This document shows positions 7,480-15,949 of a stretch of 54,682 bases of DNA, piece after piece. Location: assembly GCA_001029295.1 (NCBI GenBank), contig LDXJ01000037.1, positions 263-54,944 on the forward strand, in the 5' to 3' direction. Made by a program: the position numbers and the translations under genes. The stretch comes from Peptococcaceae bacterium CEB3. Lineage in GTDB: Bacteria > Bacillota > Desulfitobacteriia > Desulfitobacteriales > Desulfitobacteriaceae. A model generated the notes under the pieces. The model did not search any database. It had not been told where the DNA came from and saw nothing but the letters and a program-made list of their open reading frames with translations. Each line of letters opens with the position of its first letter. The first letter of the stretch is position 1.

Positions 7480-8091
7480 ATGGCACGCTATGGGATGCTG
7501 ATTGATTTGCGTTCTTGCACAGGTTGTCAGGCTTGCAGTGCAGCCTGTGCCTTGGAAAATCAAACGCCCTATTGGGCTGACAAATGGCGGACCCGAGTTT
7601 TGGATGTGCAAATGGGTGAGTACCCGAACACGGGGCGACATTTCATACCCACGATCTGCATGCATTGTGAGGAGCCTGCATGTATGGACGTTTGTCCGTC
7701 CAAAGCCACTTTCAAAACCGATGAGGGGTTTGTTCTGGTTAATTATGATACCTGTTTGGGTTGTAAGGCGTGTATGGCTGCCTGTCTTTACGGGGCACGT
7801 TATGTCTACGCGCGGCAGGATGCACACAAAGCCTATCTGGAACACGCCCATAATGGCCCGCTCGAAGCGAAAGAAGGTTTGCAGCGCATGCTCAGAAAGT
7901 ACCGTTTTATCCTTCTCTATGTCGTAGGGGGGCTGGCCCTACCGTTAGGCATCAGCGCCTATCTCTTTTTTAGCGGTGCGTTTTATGCCTGGGTGCTGCC
8001 TGTCACCGCCGTCCTTCTTATTCTCGGTGGATTTTCCCTGCGCAATTGCCTTCTGAAAAATGCAGTTCAGACCTATCCCTGGCCTTACTGA
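7480..8091 (+). pseudogene. PsrB/DmsB-like ferredoxin subunit fused to an NrfD-like membrane tail
   Basis: 203 residues in one frame. Residues 1-115 are a DmsB/PsrB-type electron-transfer subunit with CTGCQACSAAC, CMHCEEPACMDVCP and CLGCKACMAACLYGARY. The expected last cluster motifs and C-terminus are missing. From about residue 140 the chain becomes two hydrophobic helices (FILLYVVGGLALPLG and WVLPVTAVLLILGGFSLR) resembling the end of an NrfD/PsrC anchor. I infer an in-frame deletion that joined psrB and psrC. The RBS GGGAGG is intact, so a chimeric protein may be made. Confidence 0.7.
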
Positions 8092-8106
8092 ACGTTGAGA
8101 GAGAAG

Positions 8107-8151
8107 ACGAGGAACTCTTTCCCCCCTAGCGGCAGTGAAAGAGTTCCTCGT
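8107..8151 (+). terminator. 15-bp perfect hairpin at the end of the Psr-like remnant
   Basis: ACGAGGAACTCTTTC pairs exactly with GAAAGAGTTCCTCGT around a 15-base loop, 16 bp after the stop. It lies between two convergent remnants and could end transcripts from either side, although neither strand has a long U-run. Confidence 0.6.
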
Positions 8152-8156
8152 TGAGG

Positions 8157-8652
8157 TTATGGGCAGACGATCATCCCCCTGGACCAGAGGCAGTCGGAGC
8201 AGGAGGGACTATTGCCCCAGCAGTCCATTTGATTATTGTCAGGATAGCTGCATCCCTCCAAAAATTTACAATCTGTACAGGAGGGAAAGCGATAGTCGCG
8301 AACAAGAGAATCGAATATCGTTATACTCTGTTTCATCCGGGCCATCTAGCGAAATAAACAATTTGTCCAGCCCCAGCCGAATAAGTTCGTCGATGCGCTG
8401 ATCGTTTAGGAGGGAGCCGTTGGAGATCAACTCAACTTGGAGGTTCAACTTCTTAAGAGACTCGATGAAAGAAAAAATATGGGGATGACTGAGAGGTTCG
8501 CCAAAGCCCCCGAGATGTACGCACTTCAAATTAGGATCATTTTTCATTATTTCCAATATGCTTTCAATTGTTTTTTTGAAGCCGGACCCGCAAGCAATCT
8601 TTTTATCTTTTAAAGCATGCTTTGTATAGACGATTTTCCATCGACTATTCAT
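8157..8652 (-). pseudogene. Chimera: Txe/YoeB toxin N-terminus joined to a radical SAM/SPASM (AOR cofactor-type) gene
   Basis: The frame starts MNSRWKIVYTKHALKDKKI...ILEIMKNDP, the N-terminal half of a Txe/YoeB mRNA interferase, overlapping the antitoxin stop. It then switches in frame to LKCVHLGGFGEPLSHP...LISNGSLLNDQR...LFISLDGPDE, a radical SAM core lacking its CxxxCxxC. After a frameshift near 8300 the other frame gives RDYRFPSCTDCKFLEGC and DCWGNSPSCSDCLWSRG, the SPASM tail typical of tungsten aldehyde-oxidoreductase cofactor proteins. At least two deletions are needed. Neither parent activity can survive. Confidence 0.8.
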
Positions 8653-8887
8653 CGTTGTCTTCCACGCATTCATTAAGTGGAGTTCCCATTCCGGCTAGTA
8701 GCTTCTCCCTCATTTTTGAATTAGAGCAAAGATAAAAGGTTTCTTGCATAGAACGGTAATCTTCTTCCGACATAACCACTACATTACCATTCTTTCCGGT
8801 GACAAATATCGGCTCATGAACGGTTAAAGCTTCTTCCATCAGCTTAAAAAAATTATTTCTTGCGGTTGTTGCATTCACAATTGACAT
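8645..8887 (-). CDS. Phd/YefM-family antitoxin
   Basis: 80 residues. N-terminal MSIVNATTARNNFFKLMEEA and VVMSEEDYRSMQETFYL are the DNA-binding fold and the start of the toxin-wrapping tail of YefM antitoxins. They repress their own promoter and neutralise a YoeB/Txe RNase. It overlaps the toxin start by 8 bp, the classical arrangement, but the toxin is truncated and fused to another gene. This is an orphan antitoxin that might still protect against related toxins. GGAGGTGCAGG precedes the ATG. Confidence 0.9.
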   Translation of the reverse strand: MSIVNATTARNNFFKLMEEALTVHEPIFVTGKNGNVVVMSEEDYRSMQETFYLCSNSKMREKLLAGMGTPLNECVEDNDE

Positions 8888-9009
8888 ATTCCTGCACCTC
8901 CTGTACGTACATTATACTGTACATATTATATGACTTGTGCATGTTTTTTGTCATGTAGCTAGCGCTACGATACAGAACTGAAGCATTTCATAACATTGTT
9001 CTCCCTTTG

Positions 9010-9216
9010 TGGTAAAATATACTTAGCTCTTTGAAAAACTGAAACTATGCGGTTCTCGGCAGAAAGGCTTGCCGAGGTAAAAGTTTCAAGCATTAAAGAA
9101 CAAGTAAAGCGGCGGCCTAACGGCGACCGCATAGAGGCCACTGGTACGGCCCGCCAAGCTCCGTAAGGAGACTTGGGAATCCTCGCGTTTCAACGCGGGG
9201 AGGAAATCAATGATAT
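9010..9216 (+). mobile_element. Solo IS200/IS605-type right end with omega-RNA-like sequence, copy A
   Basis: About 205 bp, repeated in inverted orientation at 39504-39707. It ends with the hairpin GAATCCTCGCGTTTCAACGC followed by GGGGAGGAAATCAA, the characteristic right end of TnpB-bearing elements. No tnpB precedes it. The preceding part (internal hairpin TTCTCGGCAGAAAGGCTTGCCGAG) would correspond to the omega-RNA scaffold if it derives from such an element (inference). The right edge supplies the stop codon of the cfa gene. Confidence 0.7.
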
Positions 9217-10382
9217 AGGTAATCTCGAGTCCAGGACAACCGGTTATTGGGGCCTTTACTGAATAGCAATTGATGCAGATCAATATTCCCGCTGTTAAAC
9301 GAAGCGGCGGCAGAGTTAAGATAGAGGCGCCACATCCGGATGAAGGTCTCATCTTTGCCCTTCCGGATCTGCGGCAAGGCCTGTTCAAAGTTGTCAGCCC
9401 AATGTTCCAGCGTGCGGGTATAATGATTTCTCAGGCTTTCGGCATCGTAGAGATAAAGCCCGCAAGCTTCCATATGCCTGATCAGTTCGGAAACAGTCGG
9501 AATATAGCCGCCGGGGAAAATGTACTTATTGATCCAGGAATTCGTGTCTCGTTCATCTCTGCCGGTAATCGTGTGCAGCAGGGAAATCCCCTTGCTTTCG
9601 AGCAAGTGCTCAACGGTGGTAAAGTACTCTCCCAGATGTTCTTTGCCTACATGCTCAAGCATCCCGACACTGACCACCCGGTCAAACGTCTGTCCTTTTA
9701 GTTCACGGTAATCCAGCAAGTGGACGTCGACCAAATCCTTCAGGTTCTCCAGATCGATTCGGCTTTGGACTTTGTCATACTGTTCCTCACTGAGCGTGAT
9801 TCCCGTCGCCTTAACCCGGTATTTTTGGGCCGCTGTCAGGATCAACTCACCCCAGCCGCAGCCGATATCCAGCAAGCGCTGCCCTTCCTCCAAGTTGAGC
9901 TTGCGCAGGATATGTTCGATTTTGTTTTTCTGTGCCTGAATCAAGGAATCCTCCGGGGATTTAAAATAGGCGCAAGAATAGGTCATGGTTTCATCAAGCC
10001 ATAAACGGTAAAAATCATTCCCGATGTCATAGTGATGTTGGGCATTTTCCCTGCTCTTCTTAACCCCATTGGTCACAAATTTGGCAAGCCTTAGATATGG
10101 CGGGTTTTGATGCAAGAAGCTATCATGGTTGTTATATAGGGATTCGATTACATCCCGGACGCTTCCTTCAATCTCAATCGTGCCAGCCATGTACGCTTCC
10201 CCAAAAGCTAGGGAAGAATCCCGGATGATCTCTGACTTAGGGATGGGCTGATGCAAGATAATGCTAAACTTAGCCTCACCTTCCCCATACTGCTCCACGT
10301 CCCCATCCCAGAACTCCACTAGGCAAGGATCTATAAACAGGTTTTTGAACAGATTCTTGTAAAATGCCTTGTCGATATCCAT
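9207..10382 (-). CDS. cfa: Cyclopropane-fatty-acyl-phospholipid synthase
   Basis: 391 residues, normal length. It moves the SAM methyl group as a methylene onto cis double bonds of membrane phospholipids, often at stationary phase or under acid stress. Motifs: N-terminal substrate domain (AFGEAYMAGTIEIEGSVRDV), the YDIGNDFYRLWLDETMTYSCAYF signature, SAM loop LLDIGCGWGEL, and GMLEHVGKEHL. It is monocistronic. Its stop codon is provided by the edge of the IS605-type end (9010-9216), so the last residue or two may differ from the ancestral protein. A fossil of a related gene lies at 2431. Confidence 0.96.
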   Translation of the reverse strand: MDIDKAFYKNLFKNLFIDPCLVEFWDGDVEQYGEGEAKFSIILHQPIPKSEIIRDSSLAFGEAYMAGTIEIEGSVRDVIESLYNNHDSFLHQNPPYLRLAKFVTNGVKKSRENAQHHYDIGNDFYRLWLDETMTYSCAYFKSPEDSLIQAQKNKIEHILRKLNLEEGQRLLDIGCGWGELILTAAQKYRVKATGITLSEEQYDKVQSRIDLENLKDLVDVHLLDYRELKGQTFDRVVSVGMLEHVGKEHLGEYFTTVEHLLESKGISLLHTITGRDERDTNSWINKYIFPGGYIPTVSELIRHMEACGLYLYDAESLRNHYTRTLEHWADNFEQALPQIRKGKDETFIRMWRLYLNSAAASFNSGNIDLHQLLFSKGPNNRLSWTRDYLYH

Positions 10383-10487
10383 GGCACTTTCCGCCTTTCC
10401 AATAACTCAGTTAGGAGTTTTGAGACAACTCCCTTGCGCCTTGCAGTTGCTTTGTCGCCCAGCGGCTGGCAAACATCAAGTTCTCGC

Positions 10488-11654
10488 TCAAGCCACCGTC
10501 GATCTTGGGGTTCTCTCAATGATGACCTTAAACATGTTGCCTTCACGATCATCAATTAAATCGAGCGCCGGATAGGCCTTGAGTGCCCGTCGAATTCCAC
10601 TGCCAAGTCCTCGGTAAGGCAATAATCTTGTGGCAAATGAGGCCAAAATGGGATTCCGGATGTTGGAGATTCCTTTCTTGATATTCTCCACCGTGAGATT
10701 GTTGGGCAGATGACCTGGACTGATAATTTCGATGCGATCGGCAAAGACAAAAACCCGGATAGGAGCTGACACAAAGTAGTCGCGATGGATCAAAGCGTTG
10801 GCCACTATTTCTTCAAACACGATTTTGGGAATTTCCGGTTCACCCAGCGAATTGATGTCTTGGTGATGCTGGACGTAAGAAATGTTGCGCAGGAGAAAGC
10901 TAAGCGTGGACTGGAAAAGATCGGACAATTTGCCCTTCAAATCAATGCTTTCGATGTAATAAGAGACATCAATTTCATGGCCAGGATAGGAAACAGCCTT
11001 GACGACGAATACCGGAAGCTTTAAAAAGGGCGCCTTAGCGAAAAGCAAAGCTGAGGCGTGGTTAAGTTCCCCATTACTTGCCAAACTCATGTTTTCTAAC
11101 AACTTGAGGAGAGGAATATTCTCATCTTCTAAAGTTTCACCATACTCTTGGTTGAAAAATGCCCGGAAATATTCAAGATCCAAGTCCCCGATTGTCATTC
11201 CCTTGACAGGTACTGCATCACCATGGATCAGGCCGGAAGTTTGAAACATGCGCTGAAGTTCTTCCCGCGAGGTCACTTTGCGTTTATCGGCACCGCTTTT
11301 AACCCAGAAGGCTCCTGAGTTGTCTTGATAAGGCTTATTCAGCCCGGGGTCAACGTTCATAACGAGGACAAGACCCTCTTTAAGGGCGATGTTTTCCGTA
11401 TAGGGATTAATAGGCGGATGAATATGTTGAGATGCTGCATTGGAAATAATTTGGTTAATCCGGCTAATGTCTTCACGAGTCAACCCGGTCACTGTTCCGT
11501 CATTGTTGATACCGATGAATATCTGCCCGCCTCCTGAATTGCTGAAGGCTACCATCTCTGCCGCCAGGGCGTTGGCATTCGTGACGTTTGCTTTAAATTG
11601 ATGCCTGCTGTCCTCATCTCTGGCAATGATGTTTTGGAGCTCTTCGCTATCCAT
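10488..11654 (-). CDS. AlbA_2/RecG-like ATP-binding protein (putative transcriptional regulator)
   Basis: 388 residues. The N-terminus is an AlbA_2 domain (Schlafen-like): HQFKANVTNANALAAEMVAF, then GGGQIFIGINNDGTVTGL. The C-terminal half is the HATPase_c_4 region (IVANALIHRDYFVSAPIRVFVF, IEIISPGHLPNN, YRGLGSGIRRAL). Proteins of this layout are annotated as regulators or DNA-binding proteins near RecG; function is poorly known. It is divergent from the ArsR gene. A 125-bp fossil of a paralogue is at 20035-20159. Confidence 0.88.
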   Translation of the reverse strand: MDSEELQNIIARDEDSRHQFKANVTNANALAAEMVAFSNSGGGQIFIGINNDGTVTGLTREDISRINQIISNAASQHIHPPINPYTENIALKEGLVLVMNVDPGLNKPYQDNSGAFWVKSGADKRKVTSREELQRMFQTSGLIHGDAVPVKGMTIGDLDLEYFRAFFNQEYGETLEDENIPLLKLLENMSLASNGELNHASALLFAKAPFLKLPVFVVKAVSYPGHEIDVSYYIESIDLKGKLSDLFQSTLSFLLRNISYVQHHQDINSLGEPEIPKIVFEEIVANALIHRDYFVSAPIRVFVFADRIEIISPGHLPNNLTVENIKKGISNIRNPILASFATRLLPYRGLGSGIRRALKAYPALDLIDDREGNMFKVIIERTPRSTVA

Positions 11655-11911
11655 CAGCTTGCAAATCTCCTTTCAAAAAGGGGTACAGGCTTCCAACTGC
11701 CTCCAATTACTGGATAATACCATCATAGCAGGTTGGAGTCATATTCTCAAGCTTTTTAGGAGGACAACTCGTCCATCTGGCTGTCTCCGTGGAGCAGGCG
11801 AAAGGTTTTCTTGCACTTTACCGTCATGTATAATAATATAATTATAAAAACAGTCCGGGTTACCATAGAGCGGTTTAATTAAGGGAATTCCGAAAAAGAA
11901 GGTGAGTGTGC

Positions 11912-12253
11912 GTGGTACAAAGATCGGGTCTGGAGGACTTGAGTGAAGACTTCAAGGTGCTTTCAGACAAGACTCGTTTGCGAATCATCGGCCTGCTGCG
12001 GCAAAGGGAGCTGTGCGTGTGTGACTTGACGGAGGTGCTGGGGATCAGTCAGCCGGGAGTTTCCCAACACATGAGACGGCTAAACCAGGTCGGGTTTGTT
12101 CAAGAACGCAAAGGAGGGCAATGGGTGTACTACTCTTTAAATGCGGAACACCCTCTGCTCAGCTTGCTTTTGCCGCAATGGCCTGTCGTTCCTGAGGATG
12201 AGGAACGCTTAACCCGAGCAAAAGGGTGTCGGGCGTCCCGGCCACCGGGGTGA
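11912..12253 (+). CDS. ArsR/SmtB-family metal-sensing repressor
   Basis: About 113 residues of winged-helix DNA-binding protein. DFKVLSDKTRLRIIGLLRQR is helix 1-2, ELCVCDLTEVLGISQPGVSQHMRRL holds both the ELCVC metal motif (As(III)/Cd(II)-type) and the recognition helix, and GGQWVYYSLN is the wing. I use the GTG at 11912 because AAGGTGAG is well placed for it; a GTG at 11906 is possible. No ars or cad genes adjoin, so targets are unknown. A hairpin follows the stop at once. Confidence 0.88.
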   Translation: MVQRSGLEDLSEDFKVLSDKTRLRIIGLLRQRELCVCDLTEVLGISQPGVSQHMRRLNQVGFVQERKGGQWVYYSLNAEHPLLSLLLPQWPVVPEDEERLTRAKGCRASRPPG

Positions 12254-12257
12254 ACTA

Positions 12258-12288
12258 CCCCCGCTTACGCTGCAGTAAGAAGCGGGGG
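12258..12288 (+). terminator. GC-rich hairpin after arsR, resembling an IS200/IS605-type end
   Basis: CCCCCGCTT...AAGCGGGGG with an inner extension, followed by CTTCTTACT. The context GGTGAACTACCCCCGCT recurs on the minus strand at about 48005-48026. This word is typical of the ends of IS200/IS605-like elements, so it may be an IS remnant that now ends the arsR transcript. Confidence 0.5.
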
Positions 12289-12425
12289 CTTCTTACTGGG
12301 CCAAAACAGCCATATTCAGCCATATTTCCGGTATAGGACTCGATCCCTGAGCACCGGTCTTTCCGTGCGGAAACCTTGCTTACCAAGTTGAACTCAGGGG
12401 TTTTCTACGGATTGGATTTATAAGC

Positions 12426-12466
12426 AAGGAGTTGGGGATGCCCTTTTAGGCATTTCCCAACTCCTT
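12426..12466 (-). terminator. Long hairpin downstream of gdhA
   Basis: AAGGAGTTGGG and CCCAACTCCTT form the stem, extended by GATGCC/GGCAT with one mismatch around a short loop. It lies about 90 bp beyond the gdhA stop on the minus strand. No U-run, so terminator strength is uncertain. Confidence 0.55.
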
Positions 12467-12484
12467 GGCGTTTTGGAGATCGTT

Positions 12485-12561
12485 GCGGGTATGTCTGCCG
12501 GCTTTAGACATGCGGGTATATTGTCGCCTTTAGACATGCAGGTAATTGCCGGCTTTAGACA
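12485..12561. repeat. Three imperfect tandem repeats around GCCGGCTTTAGAC
   Basis: Units of 25-33 bp sharing CCGGCTTTAGACATGC-GGTA appear three times. The last unit overlaps the gdhA stop codon (TAA in GTCTAAAG on the minus strand), so the array begins inside the gene's end and spreads into its 3' UTR. Confidence 0.8.
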
Positions 12562-13823
12562 AAAATTCCTCGCAGTGATACAGCCTTTTCCACCCTTTCC
12601 AAGGCGATCATATAGGCCGCGGTGCGCAGGGATACGTGCTCCCGCCCGGCCAGTTCATAAACATCCCGGAAACTGCTGACCATGCGTTGGCGCAGCTGGT
12701 TGTTGACCTCATCCTGCGACCAGAAAAAGTGCTGAATTCCCTGCACCCACTCAAAATAGGAAACAACCACACCGCCGGCATTAGCCAAAATGTCAGGAAT
12801 GACGAGGATTCCCTTTTCGTAGAGGGTCTCGTCTGCATCGGCACTGATGGGACCATTGGCGGCTTCCGCTATGATTTTGGCCCGGATGTCGCCGGCGTTG
12901 GCAGCGGTGATTTGGTTTTCCAAAGCGGCAGGAACGAGGATGTCGCATGCCAAGCTGAGTAACTCCTCCTGCGTAAGGGGTGTGGCCTCGGGATAGCCTG
13001 CGACTGTTCCAGTGCGGGTTTTAAACTCCTTAACGGCGGTCAAATTGAGTCCGTTCTCATTCAAGATCCCCCCGCGGGAGTCGCTGACGGCAATCACCCG
13101 GCAGCCCAGGTCTTCTAAATAAGTCGCGGCAACGGAACCGGCGTTGCCGAATCCCTGCACTGCTACTGTGGCTTGTTTGAGATCGAGGCCTGTGCGCGCG
13201 GCCGCTTCCTCAATGGTATAGACGCACCCCCTGCCGGTGGCCTCATTGCGCCCCAGGGAGCCACCGAGTTCAATGGGTTTGCCCGTCACCACGGCGGGAA
13301 CCGAATAACCGAGTTGCATACTGTAAGTATCCATGATCCAGGCCATGACTTGAGGGTTTGTATTGACATCCGGGGCCGGGATGTCTTTTTCCGGTCCAAT
13401 GATCAGACTGATCTCCATGGTGTAGCGCCTGGTCAGGCGTTCAAGCTCAGCGAGTGATAATTCCTTAGGATTGCAAACAATGGCCCCTTTGGCTCCGCCA
13501 TACGGAATATTGACAACGGCGCATTTCCAGGTCATCAAGGCGGAAAGAGCAATCACTTCCTCCAGGGTCGCGTCCTGATGAAAACGGATCCCGCCTTTGG
13601 CCGGCCCTCTGGCTACATTGTGCTGGACGCGGAAACCCTGGAAAATATCGAGGGTACCGTTGTCCCGGCGAATAGGGATTGACACGGTCAGACAGCGTTT
13701 GGGCTCTTGCAGAAGTTTAAGCATGCCGGGATCCAAACCCATACGGGCGGCTGCGCGCTCCACCTGCATAAGAGTTGAGTTTAATAACGGGTTGCTTTTC
13801 TGAGAACGGTTTTCCTCGCTCAT
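12555..13823 (-). CDS. gdhA: Glutamate dehydrogenase
   Basis: 422 residues of the hexameric Glu/Leu/Phe/Val dehydrogenase family, interconverting glutamate and 2-oxoglutarate plus ammonia with NAD(P). The catalytic stretch GPAKGGIRFHQD contains the active Lys, and PYGGAKGAIVCNP is next. The Rossmann loop is VQGFGNAGSVAATYL. I start at MSEENRSQK because AAGGAG lies 10 bp before that ATG; upstream TTG codons are inside the spacer. The gene stands alone. Cofactor preference cannot be told from what I see. Confidence 0.95.
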   Translation of the reverse strand: MSEENRSQKSNPLLNSTLMQVERAAARMGLDPGMLKLLQEPKRCLTVSIPIRRDNGTLDIFQGFRVQHNVARGPAKGGIRFHQDATLEEVIALSALMTWKCAVVNIPYGGAKGAIVCNPKELSLAELERLTRRYTMEISLIIGPEKDIPAPDVNTNPQVMAWIMDTYSMQLGYSVPAVVTGKPIELGGSLGRNEATGRGCVYTIEEAAARTGLDLKQATVAVQGFGNAGSVAATYLEDLGCRVIAVSDSRGGILNENGLNLTAVKEFKTRTGTVAGYPEATPLTQEELLSLACDILVPAALENQITAANAGDIRAKIIAEAANGPISADADETLYEKGILVIPDILANAGGVVVSYFEWVQGIQHFFWSQDEVNNQLRQRMVSSFRDVYELAGREHVSLRTAAYMIALERVEKAVSLRGIFV

Positions 13824-13929
13824 CAACAAGACTCCTTCTCTTTTTGGTCTGCAAAGACAGAGACCTATCTTTTGTATACATTATACAGTCAAGAAGAAAA
13901 GGATTCCAGTGTATTGGCACTATTTCTAA

Positions 13930-14299
13930 TATTTATAACGAACGGAGCTGAGAGCAGTCGTTAACATGTGCCAGTGCCTCCAGTTCGCTCATGGCCTCAG
14001 TGAAATTGATATTGGCATTCGTGCGATTGAGGGCGAGAGTGAGGAAATCGGGGTTTTACTTTTGCCCATAATTTTATGGCGGATGTAGGTGAATTATGAT
14101 ATGATTATATAAGAAATGGTTCAGATCGAACCACGCCATACCACACCACAGCGCGTTACAGCGCAGCACGCCACAACACATCAGACCGAACAGCCCTTGC
14201 TGGTTTCGGACTAAGGCCGGATAGAGGCAGGATGCCGGTACTTTAAGTTCTGCACAGTGTTCGGTTGTTTCGGGGGACAAAGGGAGGGGTTTACGGCTT
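13930..14299. other. Gap with no confident gene; possible promoter for the DUF3343 gene
   Basis: No coding region is convincing. A short minus-strand open stretch around 13960-14060 (TLALNRTNANINFTEAMSEL) may be a relic, but I do not recognise it. AT-rich words TATGAT and TATATAAG near 14097-14113 could be a -10 region for the downstream operon. ACCACGCCATACCACACCAC-type low-complexity sequence fills 14133-14185. Confidence 0.4.
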
Positions 14300-14566
14300 A
14301 TGCTTTATGGCAAACTCAAGGACTTTCGGGTTCTGCTCACTTTTCCTTCATTAACAGAGGCTCTGGGAGCTGAAAGGCTTCTCGATCATTCTGGTTGTCC
14401 GTTTGCGTCCATTCCGACCCCTCGCAGTCTGCGTTCCGGCTGCAACACCTCTTTATGTCTGCCGCTGGAGCACAGAGCAATCATTGATGACTTAATTGAC
14501 GACGGGGTCGTGTTTACTGGCGTCTACGAGGCGCTGGAAGATGGATTCGCGCCCTTGGTCTGGTAA
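14300..14566 (+). CDS. DUF3343 (putative Se/S carrier-like) protein
   Basis: 88 residues. FRVLLTFPSLTEALGAERLL, IPTPRSLRSGCNTSLCLPLE and the C-terminal GVYEALEDGF fit DUF3343 (pfam11823), a small ferredoxin-like-fold family with a conserved Cys that often sits beside TIGR01977 cysteine desulfurases and selD. GGGAGGGG precedes the ATG. The next gene is exactly such a desulfurase, so it may carry persulfide or selenide (inference from neighbourhood). Confidence 0.85.
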   Translation: MLYGKLKDFRVLLTFPSLTEALGAERLLDHSGCPFASIPTPRSLRSGCNTSLCLPLEHRAIIDDLIDDGVVFTGVYEALEDGFAPLVW

Positions 14567-14679
14567 AAACAAGGAGGATGAAAATTCCTAGATAAGCACA
14601 AAGTGTCTTGATCCCGCGGTTGAAGCCGAGGGCCTCGGCTGTTTCTGCAGGGGTTTAGGCAAGGGGAGGAGTGTACCGT

Positions 14680-15828
14680 ATGATTTATCTGGACAATGCC
14701 GCGACGACCTGGCCCAAACCTGAGGCTGTGGCAGGGGCGGTCCAAGAGGCTCTCCTGCATAAAGGGGGGAATGCCGGCCGGGGCGGACATGGTGCGGCCA
14801 TGCAGATGGCCAGACTTATCCATCAGACGCGGGTGGATTTATGCACTTTGTTCGGAATGGATGATCCGAGCCGGGTGGTCTTTACTCAGAATGCGACACA
14901 TGCCCTCAATATGGCCCTCTTCGGACTGTTACATCCCGGCGACCATGTGATCACCTCTTCGCTTGAGCATAACGCGGTGGCCAGGCCTTTATATGCTTTG
15001 AGACAGAGGGGTGTGAAAGTGAGCGAAGTGCCGGGAACCCCGGGGGCCGAATTCGATTTTGCCTTTTACCGCAAGGCTTTTCGACCCAAGACAAAGTTGG
15101 TGGTTACCCTGCATGCCTCCAACGTTACCGGCACCACACTGCCTATCCGCGAGATCGGTCAAATGGCTCACGAGCACGGTGTCCGTTATCTCCTGGATGC
15201 CGCGCAGACGGCCGGGGTTTTCCCCATTGATCTGAAAAACCTTCCGGTCGATCTGTTGGCTTTTCCCGGACACAAAGGCCTCTTGGGACCGCAGGGAACC
15301 GGAGGGCTCATTATTAAGGCCGATGTGAGAGTTGAACCCCTAATCTATGGGGGGACGGGGAGTCTCTCTGAGGAAGTCCGCCAGCCGGATTTCCTGCCGG
15401 ATGCTTTGGAAAGCGGAACGCTCAACGGAGTCGGACTTGCCGGTTTGGGTGCGGGAGTGCGCTACATCTTGGCGGAAGGGGTTGATCAAATTCGCGTCAG
15501 GGAGCAGGAGCTTTGCCGGAAATTATGGAGCGGGTTAAAAGGGATCGCGGGTGTAAAACTATACGGAAGCGAAGAGGGGGAAAGGCGCGCCGCCATCATC
15601 GCCTTTAACCTGGGTGAGATGGACTCGGTTGAACTGAGCTACATCCTGGAAGAGAGGGCGGGGATCATTGCCAGGGCAGGCTTGCACTGCGCGGCCCAGG
15701 CCCACAGGATGCTTGGAACCCTGGATCAGGGAGTCGTACGTTTCAGCCCATCGCATTATACGAGCGTGGCAGAGATCGAGAAGGCACTTCAGACTGTGAA
15801 AGAAGTGGCGGCAGAGATGGGCTATTGA
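14680..15828 (+). CDS. Cysteine desulfurase family protein (TIGR01977 type)
   Basis: 382 residues of the PLP class-V fold that takes sulfur (or selenium) from cysteine to an active-site persulfide. IYLDNAATTWPKPE opens it; SLEHNAVARPL, LLDAAQTAGVFPIDL and the PLP Lys in FPGHKGLLGPQGTGG follow; the catalytic Cys is in ARAGLHCAAQAH. I start at the ATG at 14680 (RBS AGGGGAGGAG) rather than the in-frame GTG at 14671. DUF3343 lies upstream and a HesB-like selenoprotein candidate downstream, suggesting a role in Se or Fe-S supply. The window has a second desulfurase, IscS at 36.7 kb. Confidence 0.93.
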   Translation: MIYLDNAATTWPKPEAVAGAVQEALLHKGGNAGRGGHGAAMQMARLIHQTRVDLCTLFGMDDPSRVVFTQNATHALNMALFGLLHPGDHVITSSLEHNAVARPLYALRQRGVKVSEVPGTPGAEFDFAFYRKAFRPKTKLVVTLHASNVTGTTLPIREIGQMAHEHGVRYLLDAAQTAGVFPIDLKNLPVDLLAFPGHKGLLGPQGTGGLIIKADVRVEPLIYGGTGSLSEEVRQPDFLPDALESGTLNGVGLAGLGAGVRYILAEGVDQIRVREQELCRKLWSGLKGIAGVKLYGSEEGERRAAIIAFNLGEMDSVELSYILEERAGIIARAGLHCAAQAHRMLGTLDQGVVRFSPSHYTSVAEIEKALQTVKEVAAEMGY

Positions 15829-15884
15829 TCGGACCTGAGTCAGGGAAGGATCAAGTTTCGGGTGGCTTTTCAGAAAAAAATAGG

Positions 15885-15913
15885 TTTACATCGTCGAATA
15901 AGTATATTATAAT
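15885..15913 (+). promoter_or_regulatory. Sigma-A promoter of the HesB/HdrA-N/DGC cluster
   Basis: TTTACA (15885-15890), a 17-bp spacer and TATAAT (15908-15913). It lies about 205 bp upstream of the HesB-like start, giving a long repeat-rich leader, and could drive the cluster through the lipoate ligase. Confidence 0.65.
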
Positions 15914-15949
15914 AATGACATGGATTGATTTCCTAGCAGCAGTGTATCA

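Noticed and set aside
7153-7851. 232-residue minus-strand frame
   Set aside because: Antisense to the molybdopterin tail and the PsrB-like gene; composition is arbitrary and no start signal is seen.
12481-12561. CRISPR array
   Set aside because: Three imperfect repeats with no spacers of constant length and no cas genes; it is a small tandem repeat.
14524-14823. Minus-strand 99-residue frame
   Set aside because: Antisense to the cysteine desulfurase start; no supporting signal.
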